Positions 46,412 through 56,856 of a stretch of DNA of 64,000 nt are shown piece by piece. The stretch comes from Pyrus communis (lineage: Eukaryota > Streptophyta > Magnoliopsida > Rosales > Rosaceae). The notes under the pieces are model-generated. The model made no database searches. It was given only the letters and a program-made list of their open reading frames with translations, and had not been told where the DNA came from. Position numbers and translations under genes: made by a program. Every line of letters begins with the position of its first letter. The stretch's first letter is position 1. The stretch lies in NCBI RefSeq assembly GCF_963583255.1, contig NC_084805.1:7246827-7310826 (forward strand). The letters are read 5' to 3'.

Positions 46412-46924
46412 TGACACACCTCAACCCAAAATGCCCACTAGGACCCCGAATCGAGGCATGCTGGCCGATACTTGGAAGGTGATGAAGCCATAAAGTGTGA
46501 TAATGTATAAAATGTGAATAAATTAAAATCTAAAAGTGCCTACGTACACGAGTACTGGGTGAACGGGTCTGGACCCATTTCACGCGTGATACAGAGCATA
46601 AGTATAGTACAGTAAGGTAAGATAATGATTATACCATCATAAAAAGACATCTGTACTGAAGAGTGCCATGAATCCTTGTCGATACGGAACTCTGCTGCTA
46701 GAACCTGAAGGGGTGCAAAAATAGAAAATACGAGTGAGTGAAACAAAACTTTTCAAACCAATTTCAATTACCAAAGGCAGTAGCCCCTCGCCGTAACACC
46801 TGTATAATTTCCCAGAAATACCAGGCATGACTATAACTCAAAACCATAACCAAAATAACAGTCTCATAGTTATGCCGTGTCAAATATCTCAACAAGAATA
46901 AATAACCCAGGTGAAATAAATCAA

Positions 46925-47775
46925 TATGAAATGGTGTGTCAACCGGATCCACCTATTGTGGCATGTATAGCTAAACCAATAGCTTATCAACATGTTAGTT
47001 GGAGTCACCTTACGTGACCTATACGGTTGAATCAATAGCTCATCAACATGTTAGCCGGAGTCACCTCACATGACTTGTACGGTTGAATCAATAGCTCATC
47101 AATCAATGCTGGCACATAAGTTGAAGTCACCTATAGTGACCTGTACAACTTATCCATATCTCATCAATCAATGCTAGCACATAAGTCAAAGTCACCTATA
47201 GTGACCTGTACGACTTATCCATATATCATCAATCAATGCTAGCACATAAGTTGGAGTCACCTATAGTGACATGTACGACTTATCCATGTCTCAACAATCA
47301 ATGCTAGCACATAAGTCGTAGTCACCTATAATGACCTGTACGACTTATCCATATCTTATCAATCAATGTTAGCACATAAGTCGGAGTCACTTATAGTGAC
47401 ATGTACGACTAAATCAATAGCTCATCAAATATCTCTGCACATGAGTTGGAACCACCTCTAGTGGTTTGTACGACAGGACTGGGTGTAAACAAGTACACTC
47501 AAGTGCTACGATCACGTGAAGACTGTGCGAATAATCACGGGTCACCTACGAGTCAGAACCACCTATAGTGGTCTGTACGACAGGCCTGTGCACCTACCTT
47601 GAATTCAAGGTGAGTGTAAGGTGCAGAAGGTGAACATCACATGAAGGACTGTACCCTGGCCACGGGCGGGAGCACTAACACCGGGGTGCAGGTTTATGAG
47701 CCCTAAATGCATCTAATACCGCATGTATGACTCATAGGCAACCTATACGACAGTGTCAGAGTTGCCTAAAACATA
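46925..47775 (-). repeat. hairpin-repeat array (right inverted copy)
   Basis: About nine ~65-bp units. The outer stem varies in a paired way: AAGTTG at 47118-47123 with CAACTT at 47146-47151, where other units have AAGTCG with CGACTT. The inner stem is mostly GTCAC/GTGAC and becomes CCAC/GTGG in end units. Confidence 0.75.
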
Positions 47776-48440
47776 AATGTAAGCATGTCATAACCCCATC
47801 ATTTCAAATAAAATGTAATCATAACCATGCATCTCACATTTCACAACATATACTCACCTGAACTTACCTGTGCATTCTACGTTCACCTTCACACTTCAAA
47901 GCATTCACAATAATTATGTGTCGGTAATATACATATGGATATGCCATGATGCAATCTAAAACTCACCCATACCATAGCATCTTCAAGTATATATAAATAT
48001 ATATAATATGGCGTAAAATGCACAATCTATAACGCTCTACTCCCGAACTATTTATTTTCGGGAATAATTATCGGTGATAAGCCCAACTAGACACTAATTT
48101 AATTAACCATCATTACTTATGTCTCCTTACTTCATTTCCCTAATTCCTCACATATTGATTTATGACCAACATTTAACCACCAAAATCATATGGTTAAATC
48201 TCACATTTTCCACCAATATCCTTCGCATTGCTCAATTCCCCAAACAAGGCTATTGTCCCAATTAATTAGTCTCGTTTATTGTATGGCTGCATCTAACGTC
48301 TCGTTAAACTGTCTACGTACCCTAAACAGGGGTCAAGCCATTCGTAGTTTGCACTAGTCCTCTAAAGCATTCACATAAATTATATGAAATATTCAATTTA
48401 TAAACGTTTGTGGAGATGTCAATCTTATATATATATATAG

Positions 48441-48472
<32 letters not shown>

Positions 48473-49652
48473 GATAGAAGGGAAAAGACCCGCTCACCTT
48501 AGGTCCACGCTACAACTCCCTCGCACGAATATCTAGACATCATGAACTATCATCGTCTGTGACCAATTATTAAATCACGTCTTAGAGTTTTTACCGATAG
48601 AATACATAATTTACATAAAACACATCCCTACGTAATACAATCCGGAAGATCTGCATCACGGATCTACGATCCGTTATTTCAAAGATCTAAATTATGTTTC
48701 TAGAACAATGTCCTAAGGTTTCATTACGATCCAACGGTCGAATCTCTGCCAATTGCTAAAACCAAGTGACGGTCAACATTTTATTTTATGAACTTACAAA
48801 TTCAATTCGGGAAGATCTGTACATCGGATTCCCGATCCGTAAGTTTCTATGGTCCTCAAATATTATGTACTATAACGTATTAAAGTTTGGTGACGATCCA
48901 ACGTTCGGATTGTCGATTCATATAATGACATTTTAATGTATTGTAGAGAATTTAGGTTCCAGTGATCAATCTACATCATACGATCCTCAGGACTGAACTC
49001 CAGGCATCTAATTTATCCTAAACATAGCATTGACGGTCCTCTGGCCATGCACCACCGGGAGTGGCGGTCTGCCGCCCCGACTTGCCGGAAAATTCAACTA
49101 TTTCTAAAAATTCTCAAAAATTACAAAAAAGGAAGATCTCAATGAGAGGAACAACTTTCATACCTGCCACAAAGTCCAAAAGTGGACAGAAGATGGTCAA
49201 TTTTGCCCACGAAGCCGGCGGATACCTAAAGCTTCACAGTGTTGATTCGTCGTCTACGGTGGTCCAACGGGGTCAAGGTTGGTTGGGTTTTGCTCTTGGG
49301 ATGATGGGCTACAAGGCCCAGGTGGTGGCATCGGCCATCGCTTTGCCGTTTTGCCGGAAAGATAAAAAAGGGTAGCTGGAGCACTGTGAGAACCGTCAAC
49401 TTTCGTGGCCTCAAACCGCCACATACAGAGGTTAGTCAAGGTGGTTCTTGGGTGGATTTTGTAGAGGCGAATGAAAGCTTCAACATGGCGGTGGTGGCGT
49501 CGAGCAAATCCACCGAAGTTGGCCGGAATTGGCCTTGGAAGTTGGGTGGTCGCCGTGGTGGCGTGCACAGGAAAGCTGGGAGTTTTCTTCCCTTTTTTTT
49601 TTTTCTTCTAATTTCTGATTGGGCTGCTGCCTTTTTTCTACCTTTTATCTAA

Positions 49653-49831
49653 AGGAAAACTAATGAAAAGGGCTTGAAAACTTTGAGTTTTAATAATAAG
49701 GACAACTTTGAGTTTTAATAATAAGGACAAAATAAAGGGTTAAGTGAATAGTACCAAAATTGACTTTTTAGTGTAAAAATGTAATTTTTCGTTACAGTGA
49801 ATAATACTGTAGGCTTTTTGTTAAAACTCTC
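49653..49831. mobile_element. Mutator-type MITE, copy 2, with 9-bp TSD
   Basis: TSD TTTATCTAA is perfect at 49644-49652 and 49832-49840. The ends are imperfect inverted repeats (AGGAAAACTAATGAAAA against GAGAGTTTTAACAAAAA). A short internal direct duplication of AACTTTGAGTTTTAATAATA is seen near 49680-49720. Same family as 34329-34483. Confidence 0.8.
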
Positions 49832-50100
49832 TTTATCTAATTGGTCATCCTTAACCAATTAACTAACTTTAAATAACCAACTTCAAACGTTCATAATTAT
49901 ACCGTTATAATCTGGACTCGCAAACGACTTTCGCCTAAGTGTTCGTACCACCGAGTACTACTTAAATACGCTAAAAGAATAAGTCATACATTTCTCTAAA
50001 CGATGGTTAACAGAAGTCAAAGTCCTTGCCTCTAGGGCATTTTCGTCAATTCCTTTGATTAAAATAAATAAAAACGTAAAATTAAAGACGGGTTGTCACA

Positions 50101-50165
50101 CCTCAGTTAATTAAGAATATTTTCTTTTTGCATGAAATCTTGAGTTCAAATTCTCACGCTTCAAT
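50101..50165 (+). repeat. tRNA-like SINE head remnant (weak)
   Basis: CTCAGTTAATTAAG resembles a decayed A box and GAGTTCAAATTCTCACGC, about 40 bases on, resembles a B box. No body or tail recognised. Confidence 0.25.
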
Positions 50166-50391
50166 GTCACTCATATAAAAATTAATAACCGTTGTTATGG
50201 GTTGATTTAAAAGCTTAACTTCTGGTTTGACTTATGAGGCTAGGCCAGGGGACATATGGCCTCCCAAAATATAACTAGCTAGGGACTAGAATCCAAAATT
50301 TGTTTATTTTATACTTACTGTTTTATCAACTTGGTGATGGTTATCCAAAACTTACACAAAACCTATTTTAAAGAATTGAACATTTATGTAT

Positions 50392-50751
50392 GAATTTTTA
50401 GTTAAAATGGTTATTAAGATTTGTATAACTCTTCACTTTGGTTTTTGAGATTTGAAATCAATAGAAGTGGTTATTGAGATTGTCCACCAGCAATCATTTT
50501 GGTTATTGGGTGAAAAATTATGTTAAATAAGGATCAAAATTACAAAATTATCCTCAATTTAATAAACAATAGGCCAAAATGATTGGACCAAAATTGAGGA
50601 TATTTTTATCATTTTATTCCTATTTTATGGAGATTTTTTGTGGAATGATCAAAATGATTGATTGTGGACAAACTCAAAGACCAATTCTATCTATTTCAAA
50701 TCTCAGGGATCAAAATGAGGAGTCTCAAAGATTACTTTTAGCAAAAAAGTC
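50392..50751. mobile_element. Mutator-type MITE with 9-bp TSD
   Basis: TSD TTTATGTAT is perfect at 50383-50391 and 50752-50760. Inverted arms of about 115 bp share GAGATTTGAAAT and TTGTCCAC...AATCATTTTGG. The arm sequence resembles the fold-back MULE at 36980, so both belong to one extended family. Confidence 0.8.
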
Positions 50752-50760
50752 TTTATGTAT

Positions 50761-51318
50761 TGGTGCTATTTTTTGGAACTTCTTTTACAGAAAAATGGAA
50801 AAGATATGAATAAGTAGGAATTCTTGTAACATGTACAAATACTACAGGTGTGGGAAGTGATGAACAAAGGAGTAGGTACTTTCAGAGCGGCGAACAAAAA
50901 ATGCAGGAGTCATTTGTTTTTTTCTAGAAAAGAATTATTTTCATTCATTTCGGCTAGATTTTTTGTTCATTTTGGCCTGCTCTCCTTCTTGCCTATGCTT
51001 AAAGACTTTTGGGTTAAGCTACAATCTCATTGCTTTTAAAAGATTAACAAACAAATAGAAGTTGGTGATGGAAAACAAACTTGAACTGAAAACTTGTTGT
51101 ATAAACGTTGAAAACGAACTCTTCTACATGCTCATGAAAACAAACTCGTACAATACACATATCGAAAACAAACTCTTTTCTCCTGTGTCTCTGAGGTTCG
51201 AAACCCGTTTACATATATAGCCGATTGAGAGGAGGTACATTATATAACCGACGCCTACCCTAATTTTCGTCAAAGAACTAAATGCACTACCATTATACCA
51301 TCCACATATCACACTAAT
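50761..51318. other. 3' flank of the transporter gene
   Basis: Downstream of the transporter stop codon (minus strand). No other gene. A canonical AATAAA was not obvious, so the polyadenylation site is not placed. Confidence 0.4.
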
Positions 51319-52431
51319 CTAATTAGCTGGCCCTTTTGTGCCTAATTCGACCGCACCAGTTCCATTGTTGCCATCGCCATGATCAACTTGGGTTTTCGTT
51401 TCGAGCATTGCATTCGCTTCTCTCCACTTGTGGAACTTGCCAAACAAGACCTCCATATCTTCTAGCGTTCTACCTTGTGTCTCCGGGTACATCGTATAAA
51501 AGAACACCCATGCAACAGCAGCAACTCCCCCGTAAAGAAAGAACGCCCCACCCATTGTTAAGGCCTTATACAACGAAATAAACGTCATTGAGAGGACCCC
51601 ACTCACCACCCTATTCATCGCCACTCCCATACTACAGCCTTGGGCACGTAGCTTCAACGGAAAGATCTCAGAGCTATAAACCCAAGTGATGGGCCCCAAT
51701 CCGATAGAGAAGAGCGCGGCGTACGCTATTACCATGGTCAAGCACAGTGCAGTAGTCCACGTCATCTTAGCCCCGTGGTGCTGATCAATGATTGTAAGGC
51801 CGACACCAAGAGCTCCGAGGGAAAATATCATCCCGGCAACACTAGATAGAAGCAACGGACGCCGTCCGACCCGATCAAGCAAAAACGTGGCGACCAGGAT
51901 GAAAATGGTCTTGGCTAATCCAACGGCTACAGTGCAGAGTAGCTTGTGGTCGGAGTTGGTTATCCCAGCCGTCTCAAAGACTCTTGGGCTGTACAAAACG
52001 ATGGCGTCGATGCCCGAGGCCTGCTGAAAGAAATGGATACCGACGGCGCAGATTAAAATGTGACGAACTGCTGGTGTTGGATGGAGGAGCAACTCTTTCC
52101 AGACGTCATGGCCTTTGCTACGTTTGGGGACCTGAACGACGTCGTCGGTGCAGTGCTCGGGGATTCCAGCAGCTTCTTTGATGTCCGCTAATCGAAGCAG
52201 AGACTCCTCCTTGGAGTCTGAGGTTTTGTTGAGAACACGTGTCGCGTCCCCGAGCCGTCCCTGCATGACGAGCCAGCGCGGCGACTCTGGCATGGCTAAG
52301 ACGCCTAAGGCCAAAAAAACGCAGGGGACTGCGCCGACGCCGAGCATGAGCCGCCACCCCAAGTTAGTTGGGAGCTTCGAGAACGCATAGTTGGACACGT
52401 AGCCCAACAGTATCCCTACATTGACAAAGAC
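51319..52431 (-). CDS. PLT5-like: transporter exon 3
   Basis: 1113 nt, residues 169-538 and stop TAG at 51321-51319. Joins exon 2 as FTE-VFVNVGILLGY. Carries PESPRW, the central loop, helices 7-12 and a hydrophilic C-terminus (HGDGNNGTG). Confidence 0.93.
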   Translation of the reverse strand, partial: VFVNVGILLGYVSNYAFSKLPTNLGWRLMLGVGAVPCVFLALGVLAMPESPRWLVMQGRLGDATRVLNKTSDSKEESLLRLADIKEAAGIPEHCTDDVVQVPKRSKGHDVWKELLLHPTPAVRHILICAVGIHFFQQASGIDAIVLYSPRVFETAGITNSDHKLLCTVAVGLAKTIFILVATFLLDRVGRRPLLLSSVAGMIFSLGALGVGLTIIDQHHGAKMTWTTALCLTMVIAYAALFSIGLGPITWVYSSEIFPLKLRAQGCSMGVAMNRVVSGVLSMTFISLYKALTMGGAFFLYGGVAAVAWVFFYTMYPETQGRTLEDMEVLFGKFHKWREANAMLETKTQVDHGDGNNGTGAVELGTKGPAN

Positions 52432-54094
52432 CTAGTATGCATTCACACAAATCAAATTAGTGAAAACATAATCAATTCATAATAAAAACGAAATCAATTC
52501 ATATCCGCATTCCACAATTTTTTTCTTTAACTAATAAATCATTTCAAGCTTTTCAAAAGTGATTTTCGCATCATAATTCTTTTTTTTTTTTTTTCTAAAA
52601 TATTTTATTCATCTAGCATGTAACTTTCTTTAAATTTATACAATTCACATGTTAAACAAGTGTAGTGTTAGGTAGATTAAGTTTGTAGACTAAATTTGCA
52701 ATTAAATACTGTGCTCACAATAAGAATAAGCACGTTAATTAAATAATAATTCAATTGTCAACTTACATATCATTTAGTTTACAAATTTAATCTTCTTAGT
52801 ACTACTCGAAAAAATAATAAGAGTGCATGAGAGAAAAAATTACAAATAATTATTTACAAAATTTTGTCTCACTAACATTACCCAAGAAAATGAGTCATGA
52901 GAGAAAAAACATTGCAAATAACGCGTTATCCAACATTATCCTTTTATAATTATCCAAATTTTATAGTAATAAACTGTTAATTTTGTTTCCATGTGGAGGG
53001 AAAATAAAAGAAATTCATGAAAAACCACATAAAAGAAAAACTCCCGACATATCGAAATTCTTTTATTTGTATGATGTTTTTAAGAATAATGCTGCACTTA
53101 CCACCTATTATTATCATCGTATGTAGCACCTTTCTATAGAAGTAGGGACCACCAACTCATGTGAGTGCCATTTTTTTTAGAACAATGATACAAATAAATG
53201 ATAATAGTAACATTTTTGTTTCTTAAAATGTTGAAGGCATGCATGTTGTAGGTCTCACCAACATGCTGCCTGTGCTTTGGGTTGTGAACTTGTGATAAGC
53301 TCTAGTACTATGGCTGTTTCGCTTTATGGAAAATGATATAGCGGTTATGGATGCATATAAACCAACCTCTGTGAAAGATGTGAGGAACCCACGAGATGAC
53401 GCCGGCGAGACCTCGGCGGTATAGACAGGAGCGATCATGAGGGCGTACCCGACGCCAATCCCAGCTATAAACCGGCCGACCATTAGAAAGACATAGTTTG
53501 TGGCGAATCCCATAAGAAGAGCTCCGGCGAAGAAAATAGCCCCGGCAAGGACTATGGTGTATCGGCGACCAATCCAGTCGGATGTTCTTCCGGCAGCGGC
53601 GGAGCCGAAGAGGGAGTAGACGTTTAGAATACCGAGTAGGATCTCAATTTGCACGTCGGAAATCTTGAGATCCTTTTGTATGTAAATTGCAGCTCCACTC
53701 ATCACACCAATGTCTATAGATATATAAAACCAACATCATCACATGCAAAAATATAACTTTTGGAATATTAATGACAACGAATTGTTGCAATAAATTAAGA
53801 ATTTTTTCTCGCAACTCAATTTTTATAATTATCGTGTATTTTTATCATTAAAGCAAAAGTGTATACGACTACTTTGGAGGTTTAATAATAATTAAAAGCA
53901 AATCTAAGGAAGCAAAATTTGAAGTATATATACTTACCATAACCCAGCAAGATTGAAGTCATGGAAGCCAAAATGGCACAACCAAAGGCGTACTTATTTC
54001 TTTTGGGTTTCTTTGGGGGATCAAAGTCTGAGAGGCCTCTGCTCCCGGTTTGTTGGCTGAAGACGGCATTATCTTCAGCTCTCCGGCCGGCCAT
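51319..54094 (-). CDS. PLT5-like: polyol (sorbitol) transporter, three exons, 538 aa
   Basis: A sugar-porter MFS proton symporter for linear polyols. In Rosaceae the likely substrate is sorbitol, moved across the plasma membrane during phloem loading or sink uptake. Exons are 54094-53938, 53713-53367 and 52431-51319 (157 + 347 + 1113 nt, 538 codons plus TAG). Introns of 224 bp (GTAAGT...ATAG) and 935 bp (GTTGGT...CTAG) restore one uninterrupted frame. Family marks: GRTSDWIGRR at residues 94-103, PESPRW at 216-221, QQASGID at 304-310, DRVGRRPLLL in the second half, PETQGR at 484-489. The hydrophobic pattern fits 12 membrane helices with cytosolic ends, and the length is normal. The start is the ATG at 54094, giving MAGRRAEDN. 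Exon 1 ends inside a Gly/Asp codon. No stop or missing motif suggests decay. Assignment to PLT/SOT is strong; which paralogue and species is not determined. Confidence 0.95.
53085..53218. repeat. MITE-like palindrome in transporter intron 2
   Basis: AATAATGCTGCACTTACCAC near the left and its diverged inverse at the right (GATAATAGTAACATTTTT) surround AT-rich DNA. It resembles 33600-33735. No TSD defined. Confidence 0.4.
53367..53713 (-). CDS. PLT5-like: transporter exon 2
   Basis: 347 nt, residues 53-168. The acceptor is ATAG at 53714-53717. It contains the GRTSDWIGRR loop and AGIGVGYALMIAPVYTAE. It ends FTE at the donor GAG|GTTGGT, which departs from the consensus at +3 to +5 but is supported by the seamless join. 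Confidence 0.9.
53938..54094 (-). CDS. PLT5-like: transporter exon 1
   Basis: 157 nt, residues 1-52 plus one base. Codes the N-terminal cytosolic tail and the first helix (ending SILLGY). Donor G|GTAAGT at 53938/53937. Confidence 0.93.
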
Positions 54095-54159
54095 CTTCTC
54101 AGAGAAAAGAGATGTGGAGGGGAAAAATGGAGCCTAATATTTGCAGAGATGTAATTTAG

Positions 54160-54160
54160 G

Positions 54161-54186
<26 letters not shown>
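54160..54186. repeat. (GA)n microsatellite in the transporter 5' leader
   Basis: On the transcribed (minus) strand this is a CT run about 65-95 bp upstream of the ATG, between the TATA box and the start. CT-rich leaders are common in plant genes, and length variation here could affect expression. Confidence 0.85.
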
Positions 54187-54193
<7 letters not shown>

Positions 54194-54244
54194 AGAGAGA
54201 CTTAAGTGGATATTAGATGTTTTGAGAACTTGAGGTGAAGAGGG

Positions 54245-54252
54245 CTTAAATA
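54245..54252 (-). promoter_or_regulatory. TATA box of the transporter gene
   Basis: On the minus strand TATTTAAG, about 150 bp upstream of the ATG. The implied start site is near 54215, giving a CT-rich 5' UTR of about 120 nt. Confidence 0.55.
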
Positions 54253-54696
54253 GACATTAAAAAAGCTAACATCATTTTAATAGCATAAATAGATTCGTGA
54301 GTCACAACTCCTCTACTAGCCACTCTGCATCTCTCTCTCTCTCTCTCCACCAGTTCTTCCATCCCTCTAACATATTCGTCCAACCTAACGACAAAAAAAT
54401 ATATATTAGTAACAGTGTTTCTCTCGTTTTCTTTTTCTACGTGGGGCGATGACCAGCCGACTCTTTCTTTAAAGATAACGTACTCATTTTGGATAGGAAG
54501 CAGCTGTACTTTGAAACACATTTCTTCATCATGAGATTGAAGAGCCCCAGATGGCTAGTAAACTATTTGAAATATCATCATAAGTATTCGGATTATCATT
54601 CACATATCAATTTATTTGAATGATGTTCAATGTATAATGGCATATATATGCCCGAGGAAGAGAAATTACGAATTCATTAAAATAAGTCATCGTTCC
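54253..54696 (-). promoter_or_regulatory. distal promoter of the transporter gene
   Basis: Unique upstream sequence, only about 450 bp long, before the duplicated repeat block begins at 54697. A CT run lies at 54329-54348. No specific factor site can be assigned. Confidence 0.35.
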
Positions 54697-56856
54697 AAAT
54701 AATAAAAGTCTAATGAAAAAAATTTAGTACATTACTACAAATTACCAAATGTTCAAGGATATGCGAAAGGAAAAGAGTTGCGTTTCAAGGATAAGGAAAC
54801 CTTGCACGTTTTTTACGATAAAACCCTTCAAATTTCATCATCACCAAGAGAAATGATATTGGTTTATTTTGAACTCCCTTAAAAGTACTATTCATGAGGG
54901 TTTTTATGTTTTTTAAAATTCAAACGACAATGTACCCATCCTCAAAGCATAGAGGGTGCTATCACGAGCGTTTGTATATTTGTTTTTCACATTTTTCGAA
55001 CTTGTAAATTAATTATTATATTTTTTCAATGTGTTTGTTATTTTTAAATTAATTAATATTTTTATTTTTATTGTGTTTTATAATTTTTTTAATCTCACTC
55101 TTTGCCTATAGTATACTATAAAAATAAATAAAACTAAAAGTTTTTTAATTTATATAGAATAATAATTCAAAAATACATATTTTAATACAACATATACAAA
55201 TATATTGTGACAACTCATCCCTAACTTTACAATTTTATTAATTTTTAAATGAGTAAATCGACGAAAATGCCCTAGAGGCTAGATTGTTGACTTTCGTTGA
55301 CTGCCTTTCATGACGCGTACGAGTTATTATTTTACCGTACTCTTGAATTCCCGAAAGGACGAACGTGTAGACGTAAGAGGAATCGAATTTGGAGTTACGA
55401 TTAAGATTTTACGGAATTCAAAATGCAAGGACAATCTTGGTAATTTTTCAAGTAGAGATTTTTTCCACTTCGGACCAGTTCTAACATGTGGCAAGATTTC
55501 CCATTTTTCTTTTTTTTTTTGTGGGGGGGGGGGTCCTTTCCTGTCCCGTGATCTCTCTTTCATTCTCTCTATTTTCTTCTTCTTTCACTCTCACTCACCT
55601 TTACTCCTTCTTCTTTTGCCGAGACACACACACACACACACACACTCCTCTCTACACCTGCAACCACATCAAGGCAACACCTCCACCATCATCCCTTGTA
55701 ACCCTTACGAACCATTGGACCTAGAAATAGGAGAAAAGCACCTTGAAAATGACCTCCCTGCGCTGCACAGTACAAGCACTGTGCATCACTTTTCTCTAGT
55801 GAAGTCTAGCCATTTTCGGCCAAGGTAAGCCTCAAAATTGGTCCCTATCATTGTAGATCATGTCTAGGCTCATGATTAGTAAGCGTTTGGGTGGTTTTGG
55901 TGGTGTAGGAGATCGGAAAACACAAAGAAAGGTCACTGTTCATTTCTGGAAATTTCGAATCCGTGGTTGTTTGGCCACTATCCAGCCATTTTGACGACCA
56001 AATCCGATCTCTATTGGGCCTCTTAAGAGTATGAATTTCTTCTCTACATTTCTAACTTCAAAATGGTTTTTGAATCATCAAGTTTGGTTAAGTATCAAAC
56101 TAGAAATTAGCTATGAAAGTTGGAAATTTGTTTTTCTAGATCATGCCACTTTTAGGCCGTTCCCCAGTCTAAATCCGGCCACGATTAGACCTTGAATTGG
56201 CATAAACCTCTTTCCCACATTCCTAGCTTCTAGTTGGCTTTTCAATCATCGAATTTTGTTAAGTATCGAGTTAGATATTAGCTCTGAAAGTAGGGATGAA
56301 ATTTCCCAGATTTCTAAAAAACTAGGATCCTTGGTCATTTGGCCACTTTCAGGCTATTTTTCCAGCCAACACCGACCTTAACTCAGCCGTAATTTGGTAT
56401 GGTTTTGCTCCCTACATTTCTAACTTCAAAATGATTTTTGAATCATTGATTTTGGTAGAGAATCGAGCTCGATAAGAGCTCTGGAAGTTGGACCAAAAAC
56501 TTGCAAAATTTTCAGGAACTCGCAAGGAAGGCGAGTACGTACGTACTCGCAGGAGCATGCGGTGGCGCATAGAGGAACTTGAGGTCGCTCCTTAGGTTTC
56601 TCGACATGCTGGACCCAAATCCGCCCTCCGTTTTCCGAAATTCGACTGTTTTAAATTCTTTATTAGCTATACTTTGTACGAAAACCTGTTTATATGCTAG
56701 TACGTTACATATTTACACAAATGGCTTCGTTTCTAGGTGAAACGCATCACAAAGACTCTCGATGCTATGAGGCGGGTTCGATTCGACGACATGACATGTG
56801 AGTGGGTCTTTTCTTTATATATATATATATATATGTTAGTTTCCATATATATTATT

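Larger units (their letters stand above)
46412..50100 (-). mobile_element. inverted member of the hairpin/intron LTR family (right, full length)
   Basis: On the minus strand it starts TGTGACAACCCGTC at 50100 and ends GGTGTGTCA at 46412. Shared landmarks: GAATTGACGAAAATGCCCTA just after the start (also at 35389), putative donor GTGAGCGGG with its GT at 48497, hairpin-repeat array 46925-47775, putative acceptor ACCCCTTCAG ending at 46705. A Mutator MITE (49653-49831) is nested in it. Flanks do not give a TSD, perhaps because it abuts the left copy head to tail. Confidence 0.65.

Noticed and set aside
44300..47775. Repeat-spacer pattern considered as a CRISPR array
   Set aside because: Plant nuclear DNA; the units are contiguous degenerate tandem repeats without unique spacers or cas genes.
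49061..49652. Overlapping GC-richer frames on both strands
   Set aside because: They lie in the 5' part of an LTR-family element; no start context, motif or conservation with its sister copy supports a protein.
46412..50100. Two inverted elements at 43777 and 46412 as the paired LTRs of one retrotransposon
   Set aside because: There is no internal region, primer site or matching TSD between or around them, and the left one lacks its 5' start.
51788..52390. Plus-strand and alternative-frame open stretches over transporter exon 3
   Set aside because: They are shadows of the real minus-strand exon, which carries all transporter motifs.
55310..55828. 172-codon open frame in the long LTR-like element (also partly open at 35439-35944)
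   Set aside because: It is rich in simple sequence (G, C, T and CA runs), copy A breaks it, and it shows no domain; openness is likely chance.
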